64,000 nucleotides of DNA from Salidesulfovibrio onnuriiensis (GTDB lineage: Bacteria > Desulfobacterota > Desulfovibrionia > Desulfovibrionales > Desulfovibrionaceae): contig NZ_CP040751.1 of assembly GCF_008001235.1 (NCBI RefSeq), positions 2,463,001 to 2,527,000 of the forward strand, written 5' to 3'. Positions within the stretch are counted from its first letter, which is position 1. Each line of letters starts with the position of its first letter. Shown here piece after piece: positions 16,777-24,603 of this stretch. Under the pieces are notes generated by a model. That model had not been told where the DNA came from, did no database searches, and worked only from the letters and a program-made list of their open reading frames with translations. Position numbers and translations under genes: made by a program.

Positions 16777-17967
16777 CTATTGAAGGGCGTACTGGAAAAT
16801 GGCCACGACGTCTTCCTTGCTCATTTTCACAGGGGTGATCTCGAAGAGCCTGCCCATGGTGTCGAAGGCGCAGTCTGTCAGGGCGGGAATATCTTCGGCG
16901 GTCATGCCGAAATCCGAAAGCTTCATTTCGCCGAGCCCGATGGAGCGGATGAACTCTTCCAGGATGGGGACAAAGGCCTCAATCGATTGTTCCTCAGGCA
17001 GTTCGAAGCCGATGGAGTCGGCCATGGCCATGCTCAGGTCGCCGAGTTTTTCCACGTTTTGTTCGGCCAGGAAGCTGAAGTATGCCTTGGAGAGCATGAC
17101 CAGTCCCGCGCCATGCGGCAGCTCGGAATAAAACGCGGACAGTGCGTGCTCCATGGAGTGCTGGGAAATGGCCACGGCCTGCGAGAGGCAGAGCCCAGCC
17201 GCAGTGCTGGCCCAGGCCAGGGCGATGCGGGATTCCTCGTCATTCCCTTCTTCGACGGCGCGGGGGAGGTAGTGGCAGATGAGGTGAATGGCCTCGAGTG
17301 CCAGCAGGTCTGCGCTGGGGGAACGCACGGTGGAAAGGTAGGACTCCACGGCATGGAAAAATGCATCCATGGCGGTCGTGGCCGTCAGGAATGGGGGCAT
17401 GGAACGCATGAGGTCGGGGTCCACCATGGCCAGAGCCGGGTACATGGACTCATGCCGGATCCCTATTTTTTCCCTGGAACCGGTCTTGGTGATCACCGCC
17501 CCCGGGGTTACTTCCGTGCCGGTGCCCGCAGTCGTGGGGATGGCGATGAGGGGCAGGGCGTTGTTCTCCGGCGTCTTGTTCTTGCCGGAGCCCGTCGCAA
17601 CGTAGTCCCAGAGTTCTCCCTCGTTGGCGGCCAGCAGGGCGATCGCCTTGGCCGCGTCGATGGTGGAGCCGCCGCCCAGGCCGACGATCATGTCCACCTT
17701 CTTTTCTCGGCAGATGCGGGCCGCCTCTTCCACGGAATCGGATTCCGGGTTGGGGCGCACTCTGTCGAAGACGATGGAGCGGACGCCATGCTCGGAAAGA
17801 AAGCCCTGAACGCGGGGCAGGTAGCCGAGCTTCAGCATGATGCCGGATTCGCCGATGACGACCATGGCGTTTTTGCCTTTGGGCAGGAACGGGGTCTTGC
17901 CCAGTTCCTCGATCTTTCCCGGTCCGAACAGGATGCGGGTGGGCATATAGTAATCAAAATGAAGCAT
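16777..17967 (-). CDS. Iron-containing alcohol dehydrogenase
   Basis: A group III, Fe-dependent NAD(P)-linked alcohol dehydrogenase (396 residues). The N-terminal dinucleotide domain has VGLGGGSTIDAAKAIALLAA near residue 97. The metal site is intact: Asp in AMDAFFHAVESYLS and the His residues in AISQHSMEHALSAF and ELPHGAGL. Sulfate reducers use such enzymes for ethanol or other alcohols; the substrate cannot be told from sequence. It lies 26 bp after dsbD on the same strand, though a functional link is not obvious. Confidence 0.93.
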   Translation of the reverse strand: MLHFDYYMPTRILFGPGKIEELGKTPFLPKGKNAMVVIGESGIMLKLGYLPRVQGFLSEHGVRSIVFDRVRPNPESDSVEEAARICREKKVDMIVGLGGGSTIDAAKAIALLAANEGELWDYVATGSGKNKTPENNALPLIAIPTTAGTGTEVTPGAVITKTGSREKIGIRHESMYPALAMVDPDLMRSMPPFLTATTAMDAFFHAVESYLSTVRSPSADLLALEAIHLICHYLPRAVEEGNDEESRIALAWASTAAGLCLSQAVAISQHSMEHALSAFYSELPHGAGLVMLSKAYFSFLAEQNVEKLGDLSMAMADSIGFELPEEQSIEAFVPILEEFIRSIGLGEMKLSDFGMTAEDIPALTDCAFDTMGRLFEITPVKMSKEDVVAIFQYALQ

Positions 17968-17993
17968 GTAATCTCCTTGTGGTCATTGGAGTT

Positions 17994-19853
17994 CTACTTC
18001 TTATACGATTCCAGCAAGTTTTCAAGCTGGGAAGCCGTGAACACGTCGCGGAGCACCACAGGCTTGTGCGCGTCCTCTCCAGCGCTGAACAAGGCCGCAA
18101 CGGGAATGCTTTTGCTGCCCAGGGCGTGGAGCAGCCGTTCTCCTTCCGGGTTGTCCTCGGTCAGGTCCACCCGGATAAAGGCGACGTCGTATTTATGCTT
18201 CCATTCGGCGAGATTGTCCGGAGTCAGTACGGTTCGTTCGATAACCTTGCAGGTGGGGCACCAGTCGGCCGTGAAATCGATAAGCATGGTGGTTTTACCC
18301 AATTGTTCGGCCAGTTCATGGGCCTGGAATTTTTGCCAGTGAACCTCGTTGTCTTTGGGGGTGAGCGCCCAGCAGAGCGCGATGACGAAGAGGAACAGGC
18401 CTGCAAGCCGCAGCCCCCAGCGCTTCATGCCCGGAAGTGCCGGCCCGGCCTTGCCCCAGAGCCAGGCAGCGGGAACCGTGAGCCACAGGAGCAGAAGCAT
18501 GGGAATCAACCTGGAGTCGGGCAGGATGTTGATGAGATAGATGCAGGTGCCCGCAAGGAAGAAGGCCACGACTTTTTCCACGGCTTGCACCCAGGGCCCG
18601 GGCCTGGGCAGGAAACGCACCAAGCTGGGAAAAACGGTCAGGGTCAGATAGGGGAGGGCCATGCCCAGACCGATGCTCAGGAAGACGGACACGATGACTA
18701 GGGGAGGACGCGTCAAAGCCCAGCCTAGAACGCCGCCCAGGAACGGACCGCTGCACGGGGTGGCCAGCAGGGTGGCCAACAGCCCTGTGAAGTAGGCCTG
18801 CATCTTGGGGTTTCGTGTCTCCTGGTCGAATTTCAGATCAATGATGGGCAGGGAGTATAGGCCGAAGAGGCTCAGGCTCAGGGCAAAGACAACAGCAGTA
18901 AGCACCATGATCATCCAGGATTGCTGGAATATTTCTCCCCAGGCCTGGCCGGTGACGCCCAGCACCAGGGCCAGGATCACGAACCAGGTCATGATGCCCA
19001 GGGAAAAGAGAATGTTGTGGGTGCGAAATACTCGTTGGCGTTCATGCTCGTCTTCATGGGCGCAACCGGCCAGTACACTGCCCAGTTTCAGGCTGATCAC
19101 CGGCAGCACGCAGGGCATGGCGTTGAGGATGAGCCCTGCCAGCAGCCCCAGCAGGATGGCCGTCAGCAGGCCGTCCACCTCTAGGGCGGGCTGGGCATAG
19201 GATGGGGTGAAGTCCCATTGGATGCCTTCTATTCTCGTTTGGTGGGGGGCGGACTGTTGTGTGGATGTGGCTGACGAGGCCTCGGAGTTGCTTTGCAGGT
19301 AGTCGGGCCACCATGGCTGGTCTTCGGCCCGGGAAAGCGGTTGCGGCGCTTCTGGGTTGCTTTTAAACGGCAATTCGATTCGGGCTGGCATGCATTGCGT
19401 GTCCGAGCAGAGCAGCATTTGCAGTTCGGCGAGCAGGGTGAACGAATCGTCGGTGTTTTCCGGGATGGGGATGTAGAATCGGACTTCGCCTTCGTAGATA
19501 TTGACCATGGCCTGCGGGTTGAGGGTGTCGGAAGTGCTTATGGCTGTGGGGTACTGGACGGACAGGGGCAGGCCGTCTGTTGTTTGCACGCGAAGGATGG
19601 TGGGTTTCCCCAGGTCTCCCGGAGTGTGGGCATAAGTGTGCCAGCCGTCTTCGAATGTCACGGTTAGGACGGCCAGGAGATTGCCGGAATTTCCTTTTGC
19701 CGGGTCGAGGGTGTAGAGTTTCCATGCGGTTTTAAGGGGCAGTTCCTGTGCATGGAACTGGGCGCTGGCAAGCCCGGTCCAGGAGTGCAGAAACAGCAGC
19801 GCAACGAGTATGAAATAGACTGATTTTTTGGATAATTTTAAAAAAAGTGACAT
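17994..19853 (-). CDS. dsbD: DsbD, thiol:disulfide interchange protein
   Basis: DsbD carries electrons from cytoplasmic thioredoxin across the membrane to periplasmic DsbC, CcmG and similar proteins. The 619-residue protein has a signal-like N-terminus, a periplasmic alpha domain with a cysteine pair (LLCSDTQC, near residue 155), an eight-span core with the redox cysteines in NAMPCVLPV and ATPCSGPFLGG, and a C-terminal thioredoxin domain with ADWCPTCKVIERT (CxxC). All three cysteine pairs are present, so the relay looks functional. It is consistent with cytochrome c maturation in this group. Confidence 0.94.
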   Translation of the reverse strand: MSLFLKLSKKSVYFILVALLFLHSWTGLASAQFHAQELPLKTAWKLYTLDPAKGNSGNLLAVLTVTFEDGWHTYAHTPGDLGKPTILRVQTTDGLPLSVQYPTAISTSDTLNPQAMVNIYEGEVRFYIPIPENTDDSFTLLAELQMLLCSDTQCMPARIELPFKSNPEAPQPLSRAEDQPWWPDYLQSNSEASSATSTQQSAPHQTRIEGIQWDFTPSYAQPALEVDGLLTAILLGLLAGLILNAMPCVLPVISLKLGSVLAGCAHEDEHERQRVFRTHNILFSLGIMTWFVILALVLGVTGQAWGEIFQQSWMIMVLTAVVFALSLSLFGLYSLPIIDLKFDQETRNPKMQAYFTGLLATLLATPCSGPFLGGVLGWALTRPPLVIVSVFLSIGLGMALPYLTLTVFPSLVRFLPRPGPWVQAVEKVVAFFLAGTCIYLINILPDSRLIPMLLLLWLTVPAAWLWGKAGPALPGMKRWGLRLAGLFLFVIALCWALTPKDNEVHWQKFQAHELAEQLGKTTMLIDFTADWCPTCKVIERTVLTPDNLAEWKHKYDVAFIRVDLTEDNPEGERLLHALGSKSIPVAALFSAGEDAHKPVVLRDVFTASQLENLLESYKK

Positions 19854-19868
19854 TTTTTATTTTTCCGG

Positions 19869-19897
19869 TTGACAGTGGAAGTGCAGAAGCGTAGAAC
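19869..19897 (+). promoter_or_regulatory. Sigma-70 promoter for tRNA-Lys
   Basis: TTGACA (19869-19874) and TAGAAC (19892-19897) are 17 bp apart. The predicted start near 19904 is 30 bp before the tRNA gene. Confidence 0.65.
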
Positions 19898-19933
19898 CTC
19901 TTTCTCGCAGCGGGGGAAACGCCGCAGCAACGC

Positions 19934-20009
19934 GGGTCACTAGCTCAATTGGCAGAGCAGCGGACTCTTAATCCGGAGGTTCAAGGTTCGATTCCTTGGT
20001 GACCCACCA
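19934..20009 (+). tRNA. tRNA-Lys (anticodon CUU)
   Basis: 76 nt with a 7-bp acceptor stem (GGGTCAC with GTGACCC), D arm, anticodon loop CTCTTAA giving CUU for codon AAG, and T arm GGTTCGATTCC. CCA is encoded. The outermost anticodon-stem pair (27-43) is mismatched in my fold. It has its own promoter and a terminator 11 bp downstream. Confidence 0.95.
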
Positions 20010-20019
20010 CGAAAAAGAT

Positions 20020-20052
20020 CCCGGCAACATAAGTTGCCGGGTTTTTTCTTTT
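20020..20052 (+). terminator. Terminator after tRNA-Lys
   Basis: CCCGGCAAC (20020-20028) pairs with GTTGCCGGG (20033-20041) around ATAA, followed by a T-rich run. Confidence 0.9.
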
Positions 20053-20177
20053 CTTTTGTCAGGCGATACATTCGATACATTCCTTGCAGAACTTTTCAGG
20101 TACAGTGTTGTTCGCCCGGTATTGGCGAGACATACAGTGTATGTTCGCTGGTTTTCCGCGTCAACAGATGGAAGAGC

Positions 20178-20924
20178 TTACATGAAGCTTGAAAAGATGG
20201 GGTGCTCCGAAACCGGCGACTGTGCGTCGCGGTAGGCGGTGATGGCCGTATGGGTTTTTCGTTCCTGTGCGGGAGTCGCCTGCAGTGCGTCCTGCGGTTC
20301 TTCGGGAAAGGAGGAGTCTTTCTCCTGTTCTTCCTGCTTCTGGGTCATTTGCTCCATGCGGGCCTGCATTTCCATGGCTGCGGCCTGGCTGGCGACCTTC
20401 TGGTCCTGGGCGGAGGGATTGGCCGGCGCAAGGGCGGCGCGGCGCACTGTCTTGGCTTTTTCCTCGGTGGCTTCCGCGTCCCCGGCCACCGGAGTGGTGT
20501 CGATGCTCACGGAACCGCCCACGGCGTATTGCCGTCCGTCCGGGCCAGTCTGATAGGAGAAGGTGGCCCCGCCCCGGACATTGCCGGCTGCCGCGGCTAT
20601 ATGGGCCTGCTCGTGCGCGCGGACTTCCTGGTCGCGCTGCTGCAGTTCCGTCACTTCCTGCTGCTGCTTGAGCGTCAGGTCCTTGAATTCCTTGAGCTCG
20701 GATTCGGTTTCCGTGCTTTTGGAGGCCTTTTCGCTTTTGTTGGTTTTTAACTGACTGGCTGCGGTGCCGCGGCCGGAGGTCTGTTCTTCTTTTTTCTGGT
20801 GTTGGTCGGGCTGCTCGGAGCTTTTGGAGACGGGTATGATCTTTTGGCCGCAATGCAACTGCTGCAAGCTGTCGAAGAGCGAGCCTGCCAGTGATGCGGT
20901 GAAACTGTTGATGGAGTTGATCAT
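20178..20924 (-). CDS. SprA-like putative metalloprotease (CJM1_0395 family)
   Basis: A 248-residue protein of the SprA-related putative metalloprotease family. The N-terminal half is low in complexity (Ser/Lys/Glu/Gln-rich). The conserved core has EVRAHEQAHIAAAAG (HExxH-type HEQAH, near residue 107) followed by GGATFSYQTGPDGRQYAVGG and VSIDTTPV, the family signature. There is no obvious signal peptide. The tail is Gln/Met/Glu-rich and coiled-coil-like. A near-consensus FliA promoter lies directly upstream, pointing to the flagellar regulon. No protease activity has been shown for the motif here; substrate unknown. Confidence 0.85.
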   Translation of the reverse strand: MINSINSFTASLAGSLFDSLQQLHCGQKIIPVSKSSEQPDQHQKKEEQTSGRGTAASQLKTNKSEKASKSTETESELKEFKDLTLKQQQEVTELQQRDQEVRAHEQAHIAAAAGNVRGGATFSYQTGPDGRQYAVGGSVSIDTTPVAGDAEATEEKAKTVRRAALAPANPSAQDQKVASQAAAMEMQARMEQMTQKQEEQEKDSSFPEEPQDALQATPAQERKTHTAITAYRDAQSPVSEHPIFSSFM

Positions 20925-20946
20925 AAATCTCTCCTTTTACGAACGT

Positions 20947-20974
20947 CTTATCGGATGTTGTTAGGAGAACTTTA
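20947..20974 (-). promoter_or_regulatory. FliA (sigma-28) type promoter before the SprA-like gene
   Basis: On the minus strand TAAAGTTC (20974-20967), 11 bp, then TCCGATAA (20955-20948). This matches 7 of 8 bases in each half of the flagellar consensus TAAAGTTT-N11-GCCGATAA with exact spacing. The coding start 20924 is about 23 bp downstream. Confidence 0.75.
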
Positions 20975-20984
20975 GGGCGGTGGC

Positions 20985-21020
20985 AAAAAAAAAAGACACT
21001 TTTTTCAAAGTGTCTTTTTT
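20985..21020 (-). terminator. Terminator after the 352-residue unknown gene
   Basis: GACACTTT (20995-21002) pairs with AAAGTGTC (21007-21014), with ten A before and six T after, so the minus-strand transcript ends in a long T tract. Confidence 0.85.
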
Positions 21021-21037
21021 GCGGTCGTCGGGGGAGG

Positions 21038-22096
21038 TTATTCTGGTTGCATGAGTTCGTCAGCCTTTTGCCGGAATCGTTGCGAGAGGTCCTTCAGGCA
21101 ATCCGCCGCCGCGGCAAAGGCGGGGAGTTTGTTCTGGTTGCCGAGGCTGCGCCGGTAAGACCAGAGAGCGATGTAAAACACCTCGTCGTCCGGGCATGTC
21201 TTGCAATGTTTTTTGATGCTGTCGATGATTCTGGAACGGCTGCGTTCCCGCTCCCGGATGGCGTGTTTCAGCGTATTACCCGCGTCCGCCTTGTCCTCGC
21301 TGGATATGGAGTCTGAACTCAACGATTCCTGGAAACGGACATTGGCCCGTTCCACGGCGCGCACCGCCTGGATATACCGGGCAATGAGCTTGGAAAGGTC
21401 CTTATCTTCGGAGATGGCCGAAAAGATCAGGGCCGTTTGGTCGAGGGCTGCGGCGTTGAGCCGGAAAAGGTCGGACATGTCCTCCCGGTTCAGCTCCTGT
21501 TCCGTTCCATCGATTTTCCGCACCGTGTTGTCCGCCAGTTGCTGCACAAAGAGATCCGCATACAGGGCATAGATGGCTTTGACCGAGGTCGGCGTGAAAA
21601 CATAGTCGATGATGCGGGTCCGGTTGGCCTTCAGGTCGTCGGCCTGGACTTCGATACCGTCGAAATTGCGGCTGTAGTACATGTTCAGGCTGCGGAACGA
21701 TGCCCGGGTGGCGGGTTGGCTGCCGCCCCGGCTTGGCTCGAAGCGCTGAACCACGAAGTTGGTCAGGCTGTCCAGGAACCCAAAGGTTATGAAGTCGTTT
21801 TCCTCGACCACTTTCGGGGCGGTCGGTTCCGTGGCGTTGGGCGTTTCCGCAGGAGATTCCTTGACAACTTCCGTGGCGTTTTTGGCGTCCATGTCGGCCG
21901 GGGAGTAGTCGGGCTTGGCCTCCTGGCCCGAGATAACCCAATCGGGGGCAGCCTTGGAAGGCGGGCTGACGGTGGCCCTGTGTTCCGGGGAGGGGGTGGT
22001 CCTGTCCTTGATAATGAGAAGTCTGACGGCAGCGGAAATGGCCACCAGGGCGACCAGGGCGCATAGCCCGGCGATAATTTGTTTCTGTCTGGTCAT
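21038..22096 (-). CDS. Unknown membrane-anchored protein partnered with Na/Pi transporter
   Basis: Not recognised. The 352-residue protein has a short cytoplasmic start, one membrane span (IIAGLCALVALVAISAAVRLL), a Pro/Ser-rich linker (about 35-100) and a mostly helical domain (about 110-350), presumably periplasmic. There are two close cysteines in KKHCKTCPDD near residue 300. The helical repeats (YALYADLFVQQLADN, RYIQAVRAVERANVRFQE) look like a scaffold rather than an enzyme. It overlaps the stop of the Na/Pi cotransporter gene by 4 bp (ATGA), so the two are translated together and may work together. Confidence 0.8.
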   Translation of the reverse strand: MTRQKQIIAGLCALVALVAISAAVRLLIIKDRTTPSPEHRATVSPPSKAAPDWVISGQEAKPDYSPADMDAKNATEVVKESPAETPNATEPTAPKVVEENDFITFGFLDSLTNFVVQRFEPSRGGSQPATRASFRSLNMYYSRNFDGIEVQADDLKANRTRIIDYVFTPTSVKAIYALYADLFVQQLADNTVRKIDGTEQELNREDMSDLFRLNAAALDQTALIFSAISEDKDLSKLIARYIQAVRAVERANVRFQESLSSDSISSEDKADAGNTLKHAIRERERSRSRIIDSIKKHCKTCPDDEVFYIALWSYRRSLGNQNKLPAFAAAADCLKDLSQRFRQKADELMQPE

Positions 22097-23769
22097 TGTT
22101 GCTCCGGCGTTTCAGGAAGTCGCCAACTGTAGTCGTTTTCTTCGGTTGCGTGTTTGCATATTTCGGACGGGTCTTTCATGCTTGCCCAGTACGAAGTGGC
22201 TTTGATGGCCTGGGTGATCAACCGTTTTGTCTTGGAGTAAAATTCGAGAAGCTCCACCATGTGTTCAATTTCTATGCGTCCGTTCGCCCCTGCGTCAAGG
22301 ATGGAATCCTTGAGTTTCTTGTAGAGGACCGAAAGCTTTTCGCGCATGAATTGCAGGCTTTCGAATTCCGGACTGCAGGGCGTATGGGCGATGTTCAGCA
22401 GGTCCTTGATGTACATCTTGAATTCATAGACCTGATCGTCCACATCCCCTGGAAGAATATGGTTCAACGTTACGTGGTCTCGGGAAACCGTGTGTATGAC
22501 TTCGATCATGTTGCTGTAGTACTGCAGTACCCGGAGGGTCTTGGGCAAGTTTTCGGCCACTTCGTTCGGCAGGTCTTCCTTGTGCAGTGCGGTGCAGAAT
22601 TTCCTTATCTCGCCGATGAGCCCCCGAATTGCCGTTAGGTCCCTGAGCAGTTCCGAATAGCGGTAGTTGGTTGCGAGAACCTTCTGCGCCATGAGCCGGC
22701 AATGCTCACCGGTGCGGCCGAGTTCGAGAAACAGCGCGTCCAGTGCCAGGCTGGGGGTTTTAAGTATGTTGTTGTCCAAGTAACGGGGCTTTGCCACCTC
22801 GGGAACATCGGTTCCGATCTTCTTGTCCAGAAACCGGACAAGTTCACTGGTGAAGGGAGTGAAAAGAAGAACGCCGAACAGGTTGAAAACGGTATGGAAG
22901 ACGGCGAGCGTAATGGCCGGGGAAGGCAGGGCGCTGAAAAAATGTTCCATGCCGAGGATCCCGCCCACAAGCAGCGGAAGCATTGCCAGGGCAACAACCC
23001 CTGTGCCTATGTTGAAGAGGATGTGCGCCGCCGCCACTTTTTTTGCGTTGTCCGTGGCTCCGATGACGGACAGGGCCGCGGTCGAAGTCGTGCCGATGTT
23101 GGTGCCAATGACTGCGGCCGCCGCGCAATCGATGCCTATGATGTCCGAAGCCGCCGCCGTGAGGACTATGGCCATGGCTGCACTGGAACTCTGCATGAGG
23201 AATGTCAGCAGGAATCCGGCACCCAGAAAAATGATGGAGCAGGTTATTCCGTCCGTGGCCATTCCTCCGAAATTGATGAAGGGCTCGACGTTTTGAAAGG
23301 AATTTTTGAGTATTTCGATGCCCAGGAAGAACAGGCCGAATCCGGTCAAGGCGTCTCCGACAGGCGTGCGGCGGCTGTTGCCGCCCGTGAGTCGGAGGAG
23401 AGCTCCGATTCCGATAAGCGGCAGGGCCAATGCCTTGATCTCGACATTGAACCCGATGGCCGCCACGAGCCAGCCGGTGATGGTGGTGCCAATGTTGCTT
23501 CCGAAAATGACGCCAATGGATTGCTGCAGGTTGATGAGCCCCGCGTTGACGAAACCTATAGCGGCCACGGTGACCGCGCTTGAGGACTGCACCAGGGCGG
23601 TAATGGCAAACCCAGATACAATGCCGCGCGCGGGTGTTTTCGTCCAGGTGCTGAGAATATGGCGCAGGGCCGCACCGGCCGCCTTTCGGAGACCGTTGGT
23701 CATGAGCCTCATGCCGAGCAGAAAGAGTCCCAGGCCTCCCATGAGGCCCGCCAGGATGGAAAAGGTCAT
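22093..23769 (-). CDS. Na/Pi cotransporter family protein (NptA/YjbB type) with PhoU-like tail
   Basis: A 558-residue sodium-dependent phosphate transporter. It has two inverted hydrophobic repeats, each with the Q-S-S-S signature: TALVQSSSAVTVAAIGFVNA (near residue 60) and FLMQSSSAAMAIVLTAAAS (near 190), plus the GSNIGTT and IGTNIGTTSTA loops. The C-terminal 200 residues are soluble, helical and PhoU-like (LALDALFLELGRTGEHCRLMA). In bacteria this family is often linked to phosphate export or homeostasis. It forms an operon with the unknown 352-residue gene. Confidence 0.92.
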   Translation of the reverse strand: MTFSILAGLMGGLGLFLLGMRLMTNGLRKAAGAALRHILSTWTKTPARGIVSGFAITALVQSSSAVTVAAIGFVNAGLINLQQSIGVIFGSNIGTTITGWLVAAIGFNVEIKALALPLIGIGALLRLTGGNSRRTPVGDALTGFGLFFLGIEILKNSFQNVEPFINFGGMATDGITCSIIFLGAGFLLTFLMQSSSAAMAIVLTAAASDIIGIDCAAAAVIGTNIGTTSTAALSVIGATDNAKKVAAAHILFNIGTGVVALAMLPLLVGGILGMEHFFSALPSPAITLAVFHTVFNLFGVLLFTPFTSELVRFLDKKIGTDVPEVAKPRYLDNNILKTPSLALDALFLELGRTGEHCRLMAQKVLATNYRYSELLRDLTAIRGLIGEIRKFCTALHKEDLPNEVAENLPKTLRVLQYYSNMIEVIHTVSRDHVTLNHILPGDVDDQVYEFKMYIKDLLNIAHTPCSPEFESLQFMREKLSVLYKKLKDSILDAGANGRIEIEHMVELLEFYSKTKRLITQAIKATSYWASMKDPSEICKHATEENDYSWRLPETPEQQ

Positions 23770-23920
23770 ATGGTAAATATCCTTCCCTAGTTGTGATTGT
23801 TGAGGGTTACCTGAATGACCCGTAAAATCAAGCCCTCCTGTGCGACACTTGTTTATAAAGTGATTGTGGGCAGGAAGGTCGTCTATGTTTGTTGCTGTGC
23901 GGCCTAGGGGAGAGGGTAAA

Positions 23921-23955
23921 TAAAAAGGCCTTCAGGTTAATTCCTGAAAGCCTTT
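23921..23955 (-). terminator. Terminator of tRNA-Asn copy 1
   Basis: A 12-bp stem (23925-23936 with 23943-23954, one wobble) around TTAATT, followed on the minus strand by a T run (complement of 23922-23926). It is identical to the terminator of copy 2. Confidence 0.85.
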
Positions 23956-23963
23956 GCTTTTTC

Positions 23964-24039
23964 TGGCTCCCCAGCACGGACTTGAACCGCGAACCTAGTG
24001 ATTAACAGTCACCCGCTCTGCCGATTGAGCTACTGGGGA
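23964..24039 (-). tRNA. tRNA-Asn (anticodon GUU), copy 1
   Basis: 76 nt, read on the minus strand: acceptor TCCCCAG with CTGGGGA, anticodon loop CTGTTAA giving GUU, T arm GGTTCAAGTCC, encoded GCCA end. The sequence is identical to copy 2. Confidence 0.95.
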
Positions 24040-24068
24040 ACATGGATACGCTTGTGGCGCGAGAGGAG

Positions 24069-24097
24069 TGTTTAGGCAAATTCAAATCCCTCGTCAA
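24069..24097 (-). promoter_or_regulatory. Promoter of tRNA-Asn copy 1
   Basis: Minus strand TTGACG (24097-24092), 17 bp, TAAACA (24074-24069). The start would be about 23 bp before the tRNA. Confidence 0.65.
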
Positions 24098-24115
24098 GAA
24101 GAAAATTGAATTTGA

Positions 24116-24259
24116 TTACCACCTGTTGAGTTCATGCTCCTTGGCGCGGTCGAAATCTATATCGATGCCGTGCATGGTGGGCTGGTCGCTTTTGAAAAAA
24201 ACACGATAAAGTATGACGAGGGCGCTGGCGGCCAGGGTGATCGATATTCCTGTTGTCAT
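24116..24259 (-). CDS. Small single-span membrane protein (47 residues) between the tRNA-Asn copies
   Basis: Not recognised. ATG 24259 has AAGGAA about 7 nt upstream and the frame runs to TAA at 24116. The protein begins MTTGISITLAASALVILYRV, a membrane span with few preceding residues, then a basic/polar junction (FFKSDQP) and an acidic/basic tail (DIDFDRAKEHELNRW). It is on the same strand as the tRNAs and follows the terminator of tRNA copy 2 by 24 bp. The clear ribosome site and orderly topology argue for a real gene; no function is proposed. Confidence 0.62.
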   Translation of the reverse strand: MTTGISITLAASALVILYRVFFKSDQPTMHGIDIDFDRAKEHELNRW

Positions 24260-24283
24260 GGTATATTCCTTGGGTGGAGAAGA

Positions 24284-24316
24284 AAAAGGCCTTCAGGTTA
24301 ATTCCTGAAAGCCTTT
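24284..24316 (-). terminator. Terminator of tRNA-Asn copy 2
   Basis: Same 12-bp stem as copy 1 (24286-24297 with 24304-24315) and a T-rich run on the minus strand. Confidence 0.85.
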
Positions 24317-24324
24317 GCTTTTTC

Positions 24325-24400
24325 TGGCTCCCCAGCACGGACTTGAACCGCGAACCTAGTGATTAACAGTCACCCGCTCTGCCGATTGAGCTACTGGGGA
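24325..24400 (-). tRNA. tRNA-Asn (anticodon GUU), copy 2
   Basis: 76 nt, identical to copy 1 across the whole tRNA. Anticodon GUU, encoded CCA. It is the upstream copy with respect to transcription. Confidence 0.95.
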
Positions 24401-24429
24401 ACATGGTTGCGCTTGCGGCGCGAGAGGAG

Positions 24430-24458
24430 TATTTAGGCAAATCCATTTTGCCCGTCAA
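24430..24458 (-). promoter_or_regulatory. Promoter of tRNA-Asn copy 2
   Basis: Minus strand TTGACG (24458-24453), 17 bp, TAAATA (24435-24430). The spacer differs from copy 1, but both boxes are kept. Confidence 0.65.
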
Positions 24459-24522
24459 GCAAAAAAATGGTTTTCGCGGCGGACAATTCGACTGTTGATG
24501 AGGCGGTAATGTTCTGTATTTC

Positions 24523-24551
24523 TTGACTGCGGCGCAGATATGGCTTACGGA
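24523..24551 (+). promoter_or_regulatory. Possible promoter of lysS
   Basis: TTGACT (24523-24528) lies 17 bp before TACGGA (24546-24551). The -10 is weak. It is the best candidate in the 200-bp gap before lysS. Confidence 0.3.
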
Positions 24552-24603
24552 ATCAACGTCTCTTGCATTTTTCTAGACTTTTCGTGTTCAAGGAAACAAA
24601 GTT

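Larger units (their letters stand above)
23922..24446. repeat. Direct repeat of a tRNA-Asn transcription unit (about 163 bp, offset 361)
   Basis: 23922-24085 and 24283-24446 are nearly identical, differing at only a handful of positions. Each copy holds the terminator, the tRNA-Asn gene and the promoter -10 region. The two copies enclose a 47-residue membrane-protein gene. Recombination between them would delete that gene and one tRNA copy. Confidence 0.9.
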
